DNA of 5,918 bases from Steroidobacteraceae bacterium (GTDB taxonomy: Bacteria > Pseudomonadota > Gammaproteobacteria > Steroidobacterales > Steroidobacteraceae): positions 1 to 5,918 of the forward strand of contig JAICKZ010000208.1 of assembly GCA_025927665.1 (NCBI GenBank). The letters are read 5' to 3'. A program made the translations under genes and the position numbers. Shown in pieces: positions 1-5,918 of the stretch (the stretch's first letter is position 1; each line of letters begins with the position of its first letter). The notes below the pieces were generated by a model, which did not search any database, was not told the origin of the DNA, and saw only the letters and a list, made by a program, of their open reading frames with translations.

Positions 1-665
1 ACTTCCTGCAACATTTCATTTCCGCGTTGAATCTGGCCCGAACGTTTAAGTAACGATCCATAACGATACAATGCTTCGGTGCCTAAGAAGGATCGCGTTG
101 CGATTTCGTATTCGCGCAATGCTTTATCGATGTTACCCTCTGCTTCCAATGCTCGTCCGTATAGCAACTGTCGTTCAGGCGATTTGAAATCGGGATTGTG
201 CGCTATCAATTCTTCCAGCATCTGTCGTGATTCTGCAAATTGATTTTTGGCGAACAGGGCCTTGGCGATACCAAACATCAGCAACGGTTCATGGCTATAA
301 AGGCCAGTCATCGCCGCACGATAGTGTTCGATGGCCTCGTCGTAGCGTTCACGACTTAGCAGTTCATCTGCAAATTTACGGCGGGTATCAACGCTGGCGT
401 TGATTTTCAGATTTTTTTGAGCATCACGCAGATCACGTGCTGGATCAACCACACCACGCAATGCAGAAGTGGCACGTCGTGCAGTTCTGCCTCGCAACAT
501 CTCTGGCAAAATTTCCACCACAATGTAGGCAAGCGCGCCAATACCGGAACCCAGCAGTACCACCCAGATCCACAGCATGCTGCGACCGGTTCGTACAATG
601 TGAATGATCAACAACAGCGGCACCAGAAAAAATAACGCGGACAAACCGTAGTACACGACAACCAT
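1..665 (-). CDS. Membrane-anchored TPR protein with PLDc_N-like N-terminus (partial, C-terminus beyond left edge)
   Basis: The minus strand is open from an ATG at 665-663 to the left edge, giving 221 codons plus two bases with no stop. The N-terminus has two hydrophobic segments (about residues 7-24 and 31-51) separated by a short basic turn (RTGR, 25-28). The second ends in EILPEMLRGR, which resembles the cardiolipin synthase N-terminal (PLDc_N) hairpin. A charged linker (about 58-94) follows, then helical pairs with TPR spacing at about 95-125 (FADELLSRERYDEAIEHYRAA), 127-160, 165-195 and 197 onward. TPR arrays usually mediate protein-protein contacts, so a cytoplasmic scaffold held at the inner membrane is inferred; the partner is unknown. 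The start is ambiguous: an AGGA (666-669) abuts the ATG with no spacer, while a GTG at codon 4 (656-654) would sit 9 nt from it. An in-frame stop lies six codons upstream of the ATG. The gene diverges from the FAD dehydrogenase. No phospholipase D catalytic motif is seen in the visible part. Confidence 0.85.
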   Translation of the reverse strand, partial: MVVVYYGLSALFFLVPLLLIIHIVRTGRSMLWIWVVLLGSGIGALAYIVVEILPEMLRGRTARRATSALRGVVDPARDLRDAQKNLKINASVDTRRKFADELLSRERYDEAIEHYRAAMTGLYSHEPLLMFGIAKALFAKNQFAESRQMLEELIAHNPDFKSPERQLLYGRALEAEGNIDKALREYEIATRSFLGTEALYRYGSLLKRSGQIQRGNEMLQE

Positions 666-667
666 TC

Positions 668-694
668 CTACTTGAATTAACTACTTGAATTTAA
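668..694. repeat. Tandem direct repeat, two copies of CTACTTGAATT(T)AA
   Basis: CTACTTGAATTAA (668-680) is followed at once by CTACTTGAATTTAA (681-694), which differs only by one extra T. Each copy contains an imperfect palindrome; CTTGAATTTAAG at 684-695 matches its reverse complement at 10 of 12 positions. The pair lies beside the minus-strand TPR start and overlaps the last two bases of its AGGA ribosome-binding site. It could be a paired operator or just a small local duplication. No named regulator motif is recognised. Confidence 0.6.
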
Positions 695-730
695 GGGCGC
701 AGATATTACCTGCAATTCTGTGGCTGCGGC

Positions 731-736
731 TACAAT
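731..736 (+). promoter_or_regulatory. Candidate -10 box for the FAD dehydrogenase gene
   Basis: TACAAT matches the sigma-70 -10 consensus TATAAT at 5 of 6 positions. Its end is 6 nt before the ATG at 743, so transcription from it would begin at or next to the start codon and give a leaderless message. This fits the lack of a Shine-Dalgarno upstream of the ATG. No convincing -35 or extended -10 TG supports it, so it is only a candidate. Confidence 0.3.
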
Positions 737-742
737 AGTGTT

Positions 743-2185
743 ATGAGCAACTCTTATATCATTCCGAATTCCGTATTGGACGAGCTTCGCGCCATTGTCG
801 GTCCTCAAGGCTATTACGATACGGTTGTTGATATCGAACCTTTCCTCACCGATCATCGCCGCTTATATAAGGGCAATACAGCTTTAGTGTTACGTCCCGC
901 TACCACGGATGAAGTATCGCGCATCTTGAATGTATGCAATCGCCATCAAGTGGGCGTTGTGCCTGCCGGCGGCAACACTGGATACTGCGGTGGCACCGCG
1001 CCAGCAGAAGATGGCTCGCAGATCGTCATATCAATGGCGAAATTGAAAAAAATTCGCCACGTTGATCCATTGAATAACACCATGACGGTTGAAGCAGGTT
1101 GTGTACTCGCTGAAGTACAACAAGCCGCAGAGAGTGTTGAGCGGTTATTTCCACTCAGTTTGGGATCGGAAGGATCCTGTCAAATTGGCGGCAATCTTTC
1201 CACCAATGCGGGTGGCACGGCCGTATTGCGTTATGGCATGACGCGCGATTTAGTACTGGGCCTTGAAGTGGTACTCGCCGATGGTCAAGTGCTGAATGAC
1301 TTGTCTGGTCTGCGAAAAAACAATACTGGTTATGACCTGCGCAATTTATTCATTGGCGCTGAAGGTACACTGGGCATTATCACTGCTGTCACACTCAAAT
1401 TATTTCCTTTGCCGCGCACCCATGCAACTGCATTGATCGCGTTGCAGAATCCAACCGCCGCCGTGAATCTTTTATCTTCGCTGCGCGCGGCGAGTGGCGA
1501 TTCATTGACCACATTTGAATTGATGCCGCGTATCGCGATTGAATTGGTATTGAAGCACATTCAAGGTACCAGCGATCCATTCACTCATGCATACCCTTGG
1601 TATGTACTGATGGAGGCCAGCAGCGCTCGCAATGATTCTACGATTGAAGATGACATCACTACTTCACTTGCGACAGCGCAAGAACAAGGCTTATTACTAG
1701 ACGCAGTACTTGCAAACAGTGAGGCACAACGCAGCCTGTTGTGGCGCATTCGCGAAAATATCCCTGAAGCACAGCGCGTTGATGGCGGCAGCATCAAGCA
1801 CGACATCTCTGTGACGATCAGCGACATTCCACAGTTCATAAAGGAAGGCACTGCATTGTGCGAACAGCTTGCACCCGAAGGTCGCATTATCGTGTACGGT
1901 CATTTGGGTGATGGCAGTCTGCATTTTAATATCAATGCGCCGGCGCAGGCGACGCAGGTTGCACGTGCCGCGTTTATGAATAAAGCTGAGTCCCTGCATC
2001 GTGCGATGCACGATTTGACTGCACAGTATCACGGCAGCATCAGCGCCGAGCACGGCATAGGCAGACTAAAAGTAGAAGACCTAGCGCGCTACAAGGACAA
2101 AGTTGCATTGCAGTTGATGCGTGACATCAAGCGCACCTTTGATCCCAATGGCATTATGAATCCTGGCAAAGTACTTAAGATGTAA
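743..2185 (+). CDS. FAD-binding oxidoreductase, D-2-hydroxyglutarate dehydrogenase-like
   Basis: This complete 480-residue protein belongs to the FAD-linked oxidases related to D-lactate dehydrogenase and GlcD. The PCMH-type FAD domain spans about residues 40-225, with PAGGNTG (74-80), GSEGSCQIGGNLSTNAGG (141-158) and NLFIGAEGTLGIIT (201-214). The FAD-oxidase C-terminal domain spans about 230-479, with GGSIKHDISV (348-357), YGHLGDGSLHFN (385-396), SAEHGIG (434-440) and FDPNGIMNPGKVL (466-478). His387, His394, Glu436 and His437 occupy the positions of the metal-binding set described for D-2-hydroxyglutarate dehydrogenases. Such enzymes oxidise D-2-hydroxyglutarate to 2-oxoglutarate and pass electrons to electron-transfer flavoprotein or quinone, clearing the by-product made by SerA. 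In Pseudomonas the gene neighbours serA; no serA is visible here. No signal peptide is seen, so it should be cytosolic. ATG 743 is the first ATG in a frame open from 695, but it lacks a Shine-Dalgarno. D-lactate or another D-2-hydroxyacid remains a possible substrate; the family is certain, the substrate about 60%. Confidence 0.95.
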   Translation: MSNSYIIPNSVLDELRAIVGPQGYYDTVVDIEPFLTDHRRLYKGNTALVLRPATTDEVSRILNVCNRHQVGVVPAGGNTGYCGGTAPAEDGSQIVISMAKLKKIRHVDPLNNTMTVEAGCVLAEVQQAAESVERLFPLSLGSEGSCQIGGNLSTNAGGTAVLRYGMTRDLVLGLEVVLADGQVLNDLSGLRKNNTGYDLRNLFIGAEGTLGIITAVTLKLFPLPRTHATALIALQNPTAAVNLLSSLRAASGDSLTTFELMPRIAIELVLKHIQGTSDPFTHAYPWYVLMEASSARNDSTIEDDITTSLATAQEQGLLLDAVLANSEAQRSLLWRIRENIPEAQRVDGGSIKHDISVTISDIPQFIKEGTALCEQLAPEGRIIVYGHLGDGSLHFNINAPAQATQVARAAFMNKAESLHRAMHDLTAQYHGSISAEHGIGRLKVEDLARYKDKVALQLMRDIKRTFDPNGIMNPGKVLKM

Positions 2186-2190
2186 AAAAC

Positions 2191-5091
2191 ATGCTGATCA
2201 ATTCGAAAAACTCTATTACAGTCTTCTTGCGACAGCATTGGATCAAGCTCAGCATCGCAAGCATATCGATTGCAGCTTACGCATTGCTGGGTTTCTTCTG
2301 GGTTCCGCGACTAATTCGCGATAACGCAATTAACTATGTTGAAACACAGCTGCATCGCCATTTAACGTTGGGTGAGGTTACTTTCAATCCATTCACTCTT
2401 ACCGCGCGCATTCACGCTATAAAATTGATGGAGGCAGATAAATCTTCCATTGCAAATATCAATGACTTATTAGTGGATGTGGAAATGAGTTCGTTGTGGC
2501 ACCGCGCTTACGTGTTCAAGCAGGTGCGCATTGATACACCCTCCATCACTGCATTGATAGATAGCAACGGTAACTTAAACCTCGCTGCAATCAAGCCTGC
2601 AAGCACGACAAAAACTCAATCCTCTGCGCCGCTTCCCCGCATTCATATAGATCGTTTCGAGTTATTAAAAGGAGAGCTTAAGTTTGCTGATCACAGCCGC
2701 TCGAAACTGTTTGATGTGGAACTCAAGCCCATTACTTTTACCTTACAAAACTTCCGTACTGAAGGCGAGCATGAAAACGCCTTCCATTTTACGGCCCTGT
2801 CAGATGAACATGAATCACTGGATTGGCGTGGTGACTTCATGGTGCAACCTTTTTCCGCCAATGGCGCAATGAAAATAGTGGGACTGAAAGCCAGTACCAT
2901 TCAGTCATACTTACAAGATAAGCTTCCATTCATACTAGGTTCCGGAACGCTCGATATTGAAGGTAAGTATCAGGTCACAACGAATAATCAGTTTGATATT
3001 TCGCTGGCGCTGGCAAACATTCACGTCAGTGATGTACACGTTCAACCGAAGAATGCATCGGAACAAAAAGATTGGCTGGCACTACCACAAGTCAATGTTG
3101 CTGATACCGCAATCTCTTTACATGAGCGTGCTATCAACATTAAGCGCATTGATGTTGATGATGCCAACATTCAGGCATGGCTGGATGAACATCGTAAGCT
3201 TAACCTGTTGCAACTACTCAATAATCAAAACGATGACAAAAGTCACGGTGATAGCAACTCTACTACACCATGGAACACGCTTATCGGCGCGATCAATCTG
3301 AATCGTGCCACTGTGCATGCTGAAGATCACTCGATCATACCCGCAGCGCAATTCACTCTAAGCTCCGCACAAGTACAGTTGCAGAACTTCAATACGGCAC
3401 CGACATCTAAAATGGATGTCAATGTGCAATTAAACATTGGTAGTGGACAATTAAGTGCGCAAGGAGCGGTACAGCTTGATACCTCGAATACTACTTTGCA
3501 GATACATCTGAATGGTTTTCCACTTCCTTCACTACAAAACTACATTGCACAAACCACTGATATCATTCTTTATAGTGGCACACTTAACAGTGATGGTAAT
3601 TTTATTTATAAAGGCAACGCTGCAACCCAATCTCCACTGATCCAGTACACCGGCACTGCGGAGGTAAATAATTTTTCCACACACGACAAGGCTGCGGGCG
3701 GTGACTTTATCAAGTGGAAACAGTTGCAATTGCAATCGTTGCGCTATGCCATGGCTCCCGATCAACTTAACATTGATAAAATCGTTGCGCGTGGATTGTA
3801 TGGCCGCATGGCAATCAATGCAGATACAACAACCAATGTGCAACACGCTTTACGACTACCCACTAACAAGAACGAGAGTACGTCAAGAAGTGATGTAACG
3901 CTTGAAACCAAAGCAGTAACTCCTGCGATCAAAATCCAGATTGCCAAAGTGATAGTAGAAAATGGCGCTGCGGATTTTTCAGACGACTCCATCCAACCCT
4001 CCTTCTCTGCAGGCATTGAGAATTTAAATGGTGAAATCACAGGACTTTCCACCAATAACACTTCTCGTGCCAGCGTCAAATTAGAAGGCAGTGTCGATAA
4101 CTACGCGCCTGTTTCCATCAACGGCGATGTAAACTTTCTTGCAGCCTCTGCGTTCAGCGATCTGTCCATGGAATTTCGGAATATTGATTTGACCAGTTTC
4201 AATCCTTATTCTGGAAAATTTGCTGGTTACAATATTGAAAAAGGCAAGCTTGCCACAACGCTGCACTATTCCATCGTCGATCGCAAGCTCGATGCACAAC
4301 ATCATATTGTGGTCGATCAACTGGAATTCGGTAAGGCAACCGACAGCAAGGATGCAGTATCGTTGCCGGTCAAACTGGCAGTTGCGTTGCTTAAAGATCG
4401 TAATGGCATTATTGAACTGGATCTTCCAGTCAGCGGCAGCTTGGACGATCCGGAGTTTCACGCCGGTTCCATTATCTGGCGAGCATTAAAGAATCTGTTG
4501 ATCAAAGTTGTAAGCTCGCCGTTCTCCGCACTGGGTTCATTGTTTGGCGGCAATAGTGATGAACTAGCCTTTGTTGAATTTGCGCCAGGCTCTGCATTGT
4601 TGTCAGAAGTTGAAAAGGACAAGCTCAACAAACTATCGCATGCGTTAGTGGAACGTCCGCAACTTAAACTGGATATTCCCGGAACGACGGTTGTGGACGC
4701 GGATATTCAGGCATTGTCGAAAATGGCTTTTGACACGGCATTGGCAAAGTATTTATCTAACACATCATCTGCAACACCACAGCAACGTCTCGAGGCTTTG
4801 ACTTCACTGTATAAAGAAAAGACCGGCAAGCTGCCTGAGTTTTCTGCTGTTGCAGACAAAAAAGCCGATGTCACTGCTGAGCGTATTACTGCAATACAAA
4901 AACAATTACTGGCAATATTTACCATTAGCAACGATGACCGCGACAATCTGGCGGACCAACGTGCCGGGGCGGTCGAGGCACAATTACTTAGTAACAGTGA
5001 GTTGTCTGCAGATCGCCTCTATAAAGTGACAACGGATCATTCGATAAAGTCATCTTTGGAGGTAGTGAGAATGGAGTTGAAACTGGAGTAA
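2191..5091 (+). CDS. DUF748 / AsmA-like inner-membrane-anchored periplasmic protein
   Basis: This complete protein has 966 residues. A basic N-terminus is followed by one transmembrane helix (about 18-38), so it is probably anchored in the inner membrane with the remainder in the periplasm. The start of the DUF748 domain is clear: GEVTFNPFTLTARI (61-74), then SSLWHRAYVFKQVRID (100-115) and DSNGNLNLAAI (124-134). Three related beta-rich units lie at about 151-190, 363-402 and 580-621. The conserved distal part follows: FNPYSGKFAGYNIEKGKL (670-687), AVALLKDRNGIIELDLPV (730-747) and GSLDDPEF (749-756), then an amphipathic stretch (761-785). The tail from about 794 (FVEFAPGSALL) resembles an OmpA-like fold. 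Polar linkers rich in N, Q, S, T and D occur at 136-148 and 344-360. DUF748 is grouped with AsmA-like proteins (YhdP, TamB, AsmA), several of which are implicated in phospholipid movement between the membranes; that role here is inferred from the family. It starts 5 bp after the dehydrogenase stop with only a weak TAAG Shine-Dalgarno (2176-2179), so translational coupling is likely. Confidence 0.93.
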   Translation: MLINSKNSITVFLRQHWIKLSIASISIAAYALLGFFWVPRLIRDNAINYVETQLHRHLTLGEVTFNPFTLTARIHAIKLMEADKSSIANINDLLVDVEMSSLWHRAYVFKQVRIDTPSITALIDSNGNLNLAAIKPASTTKTQSSAPLPRIHIDRFELLKGELKFADHSRSKLFDVELKPITFTLQNFRTEGEHENAFHFTALSDEHESLDWRGDFMVQPFSANGAMKIVGLKASTIQSYLQDKLPFILGSGTLDIEGKYQVTTNNQFDISLALANIHVSDVHVQPKNASEQKDWLALPQVNVADTAISLHERAINIKRIDVDDANIQAWLDEHRKLNLLQLLNNQNDDKSHGDSNSTTPWNTLIGAINLNRATVHAEDHSIIPAAQFTLSSAQVQLQNFNTAPTSKMDVNVQLNIGSGQLSAQGAVQLDTSNTTLQIHLNGFPLPSLQNYIAQTTDIILYSGTLNSDGNFIYKGNAATQSPLIQYTGTAEVNNFSTHDKAAGGDFIKWKQLQLQSLRYAMAPDQLNIDKIVARGLYGRMAINADTTTNVQHALRLPTNKNESTSRSDVTLETKAVTPAIKIQIAKVIVENGAADFSDDSIQPSFSAGIENLNGEITGLSTNNTSRASVKLEGSVDNYAPVSINGDVNFLAASAFSDLSMEFRNIDLTSFNPYSGKFAGYNIEKGKLATTLHYSIVDRKLDAQHHIVVDQLEFGKATDSKDAVSLPVKLAVALLKDRNGIIELDLPVSGSLDDPEFHAGSIIWRALKNLLIKVVSSPFSALGSLFGGNSDELAFVEFAPGSALLSEVEKDKLNKLSHALVERPQLKLDIPGTTVVDADIQALSKMAFDTALAKYLSNTSSATPQQRLEALTSLYKEKTGKLPEFSAVADKKADVTAERITAIQKQLLAIFTISNDDRDNLADQRAGAVEAQLLSNSELSADRLYKVTTDHSIKSSLEVVRMELKLE

Positions 5092-5093
5092 GC

Positions 5094-5112
5094 TTCAATC
5101 GTTATGATTGAA
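5094..5112 (+). other. Perfect 7-bp inverted repeat in the DUF748-ndh spacer
   Basis: TTCAATC (5094-5100) and GATTGAA (5106-5112) flank the 5-nt loop GTTAT, beginning 2 nt after the DUF748 stop. The stem has only two G-C pairs and no T-tract follows, so it is a poor rho-independent terminator. It sits 4 nt before the Shine-Dalgarno of the next gene. It could be a weak mRNA hairpin affecting processing or translation, a protein-binding palindrome, or chance. Confidence 0.5.
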
Positions 5113-5116
5113 TCTC

Positions 5117-5123
5117 GGGAGAG
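5117..5123 (+). promoter_or_regulatory. Ribosome-binding site of the NADH dehydrogenase gene
   Basis: GGGAGAG contains the GGAG core and lies 6 nt before the ATG at 5130. It is the clearest Shine-Dalgarno in the window and fixes the start of the downstream gene. The dehydrogenase and DUF748 starts have much weaker sites. Confidence 0.8.
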
Positions 5124-5129
5124 TGTTGC

Positions 5130-5918
5130 ATGACTCACATTGTCATTGTGGGCGCGGGCTTCGCCGGTTTGAATGCCGCAAAAATTTTTGCGAATCAACG
5201 TAACGTAAATGTCACATTGATTGATCGTGAAAATCATCATCTATTTCAGCCATTGCTGTATCAAGTGGCGACAGCAGGTTTAAGTCCGGCAGAAATTGCC
5301 GCACCCGTGCGTGGGATATTGTCATCTGCTCGCAATGTAAAAGTGCTGATGGCAAATGCGACCGGCGTTCAATTGTCGGCACAGATGTTAGAAACAGACA
5401 TGGGTTCATTGCACTATGATTATTTATTGCTTGCCTGTGGCGCCACGCATGCTTACTTTGGTCATGACGAATGGGAAACACATGCACCAGGATTGAAGTC
5501 GCTATCGCAAGCAACGGAAATTCGTTCACGAATATTACGTGGCTTTGAACTTGCAGAAAGCACTGACGATTTGAGTGTGCAACGCAGCGCACTGACTTTT
5601 GTGGTGGTGGGCGGTGGCCCAACGGGCGTCGAGCTTGCAGGCGCCATCGGTGAAATGAGCCGCTATACATTGGCACGTGATTTTCGCAAGATCGATCCAA
5701 GAGTCGCGCGCATTATTTTGATTGAAGCAGGTCCGCGCATCCTGCCAGCTTTTGGTGAAAAGCTTGCAGCACGTGCAGTGCGCGATCTGGAAAGCTTGGG
5801 TGTACAGGTGTGGATAAATTCGCGCGTAACCAATATCGGCGAGCATGTCATTCAAGTTGGCAATGAAACATTAAACGCAAATACGATCTTATGGGCGGCA
5901 GGCGTACGTGCATCGCCA
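5130..5918 (+). CDS. ndh: Type II NADH:quinone oxidoreductase (NDH-2), partial at right edge
   Basis: The visible 263 residues are the N-terminal part of a two-dinucleotide-fold flavoprotein; full-length NDH-2 is usually about 400-450 residues. The FAD-binding Rossmann motif is IVIVGAGFAGLNAA (4-17), with the acidic strand end at LIDRE (30-34). The stretch NHHLFQPLLYQVATAGLSP (35-53) is highly characteristic of bacterial NDH-2. The NADH-binding fold begins at FVVVGGGPTGVELAGAI (157-173) with Glu199 at the end of its second strand (ILIEAG), and TILWAAGVRASP (252-263) is the second FAD-contacting segment just before the edge. NDH-2 is a single-subunit, non-proton-pumping enzyme on the cytoplasmic face of the inner membrane that oxidises NADH and reduces quinone. 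The C-terminal membrane-binding region is outside the window. The start is supported by GGGAGAG 6 nt upstream. It follows the DUF748 gene by 38 bp on the same strand, with no strong terminator between, so co-transcription is likely. Sulfide:quinone reductase is less likely because the first FAD-domain signature is NDH-2-like. Confidence 0.93.
   Translation, partial: MTHIVIVGAGFAGLNAAKIFANQRNVNVTLIDRENHHLFQPLLYQVATAGLSPAEIAAPVRGILSSARNVKVLMANATGVQLSAQMLETDMGSLHYDYLLLACGATHAYFGHDEWETHAPGLKSLSQATEIRSRILRGFELAESTDDLSVQRSALTFVVVGGGPTGVELAGAIGEMSRYTLARDFRKIDPRVARIILIEAGPRILPAFGEKLAARAVRDLESLGVQVWINSRVTNIGEHVIQVGNETLNANTILWAAGVRASP

Larger units (their letters stand above)
666..742. promoter_or_regulatory. 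Divergent intergenic region between the TPR gene and the FAD dehydrogenase
   Basis: These 77 bp separate two genes transcribed away from each other, so promoters for both should lie here or within the neighbouring 5' ends. It contains a tandem repeat at 668-694. TACAAT at 731-736 is one base from the -10 consensus for plus-strand transcription, but no good -35 lies 16-18 bp upstream; the nearest candidate is TTACCT at 706-711 with a 19-bp spacer. For the minus strand only weak boxes are visible (TTGCAG with TAAATT about 16 bp downstream). That promoters exist here is inferred from gene layout; the exact boxes are not established. Confidence 0.5.

Noticed and set aside
417..635. Plus-strand open frame of 72 codons near the left end
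   Set aside because: It is antisense to the TPR protein frame, which is open to the window edge and has clear membrane and TPR features. The 72-codon product is low-complexity and has no domain.
1697..2053. Minus-strand open frame of 118 codons inside the FAD dehydrogenase
   Set aside because: It is fully contained in, and antisense to, a gene with conserved catalytic motifs in exactly this stretch, so it is a shadow.
2180..2192. ATGT-AAAAA-ACAT mini-hairpin across the dehydrogenase/DUF748 junction
   Set aside because: A 4-bp A/T-rich stem is too short to be meaningful and is expected by chance.
4081..4461. Open frame of 126 codons on the minus strand
   Set aside because: It is antisense to the conserved distal part of the DUF748 gene and shows no domain, signal or ribosome-binding site of interest.
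5094..5115. Rho-independent terminator between the DUF748 gene and ndh
   Set aside because: The stem is A/T-rich (two G-C pairs of seven) and no run of T follows, so it is kept only as an inverted repeat.
5212..5700. Open frame of 162 codons on the minus strand
   Set aside because: It lies entirely antisense to the NDH-2 gene, whose protein motifs are unmistakable. Its translation is rich in R, H, S and C with no recognisable domain, as expected from a shadow frame.
1..5918. Mobile element, CRISPR array, tRNA, toxin-antitoxin or defence genes
   Set aside because: No array-like spaced repeats, transposase motifs, tRNA-like cloverleaf or small paired genes were seen. Nearly all of the window is accounted for by four ordinary genes.

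Overview
The window looks like ordinary chromosomal DNA from a Gram-negative proteobacterium, most likely a gammaproteobacterium. The evidence is a DUF748/AsmA-type periplasmic protein, which implies an outer membrane, and a proteobacterial-style type II NADH dehydrogenase. The 2-hydroxyacid dehydrogenase is also closest in motif pattern to proteobacterial D-2-hydroxyglutarate dehydrogenases. Base composition is moderate and looks even by eye. I see no mobile element, tRNA, rRNA, CRISPR array or prophage signal. The genus cannot be named from the sequence alone.

Layout: (1) Positions 1-665, minus strand, hold the 5' part of a membrane-anchored TPR protein that runs off the left edge. (2) Positions 666-742 are a 77-bp divergent intergenic region with a 13/14-bp tandem repeat and a poorly defined promoter area. 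(3) Positions 743-2185, plus strand, encode a complete FAD-linked oxidase of the D-2-hydroxyglutarate/D-lactate dehydrogenase type. (4) Positions 2191-5091, plus strand, start 5 bp later and encode a 966-residue DUF748 (AsmA-like) protein with an inner-membrane anchor and a long predicted periplasmic beta-rich body. (5) Positions 5092-5129 are a short spacer with a 7-bp hairpin and a clear Shine-Dalgarno. (6) Positions 5130-5918, plus strand, hold the N-terminal 263 residues of a type II NADH:quinone oxidoreductase cut by the right edge.

The three plus-strand genes are tightly packed and probably co-transcribed. Two are flavoproteins that feed electrons from cytosolic substrates (a D-2-hydroxyacid and NADH) toward the respiratory chain. 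The middle one is an envelope protein of the class associated with lipid transport between the membranes. Whether this is a functional unit or chance co-location cannot be decided here. I find no convincing previously undescribed system. The points most worth a second look are the apparent lack of a Shine-Dalgarno before the dehydrogenase, the tandem repeat in the divergent promoter region, the three internal repeats of the DUF748 protein, and the dehydrogenase-DUF748-NDH-2 arrangement.
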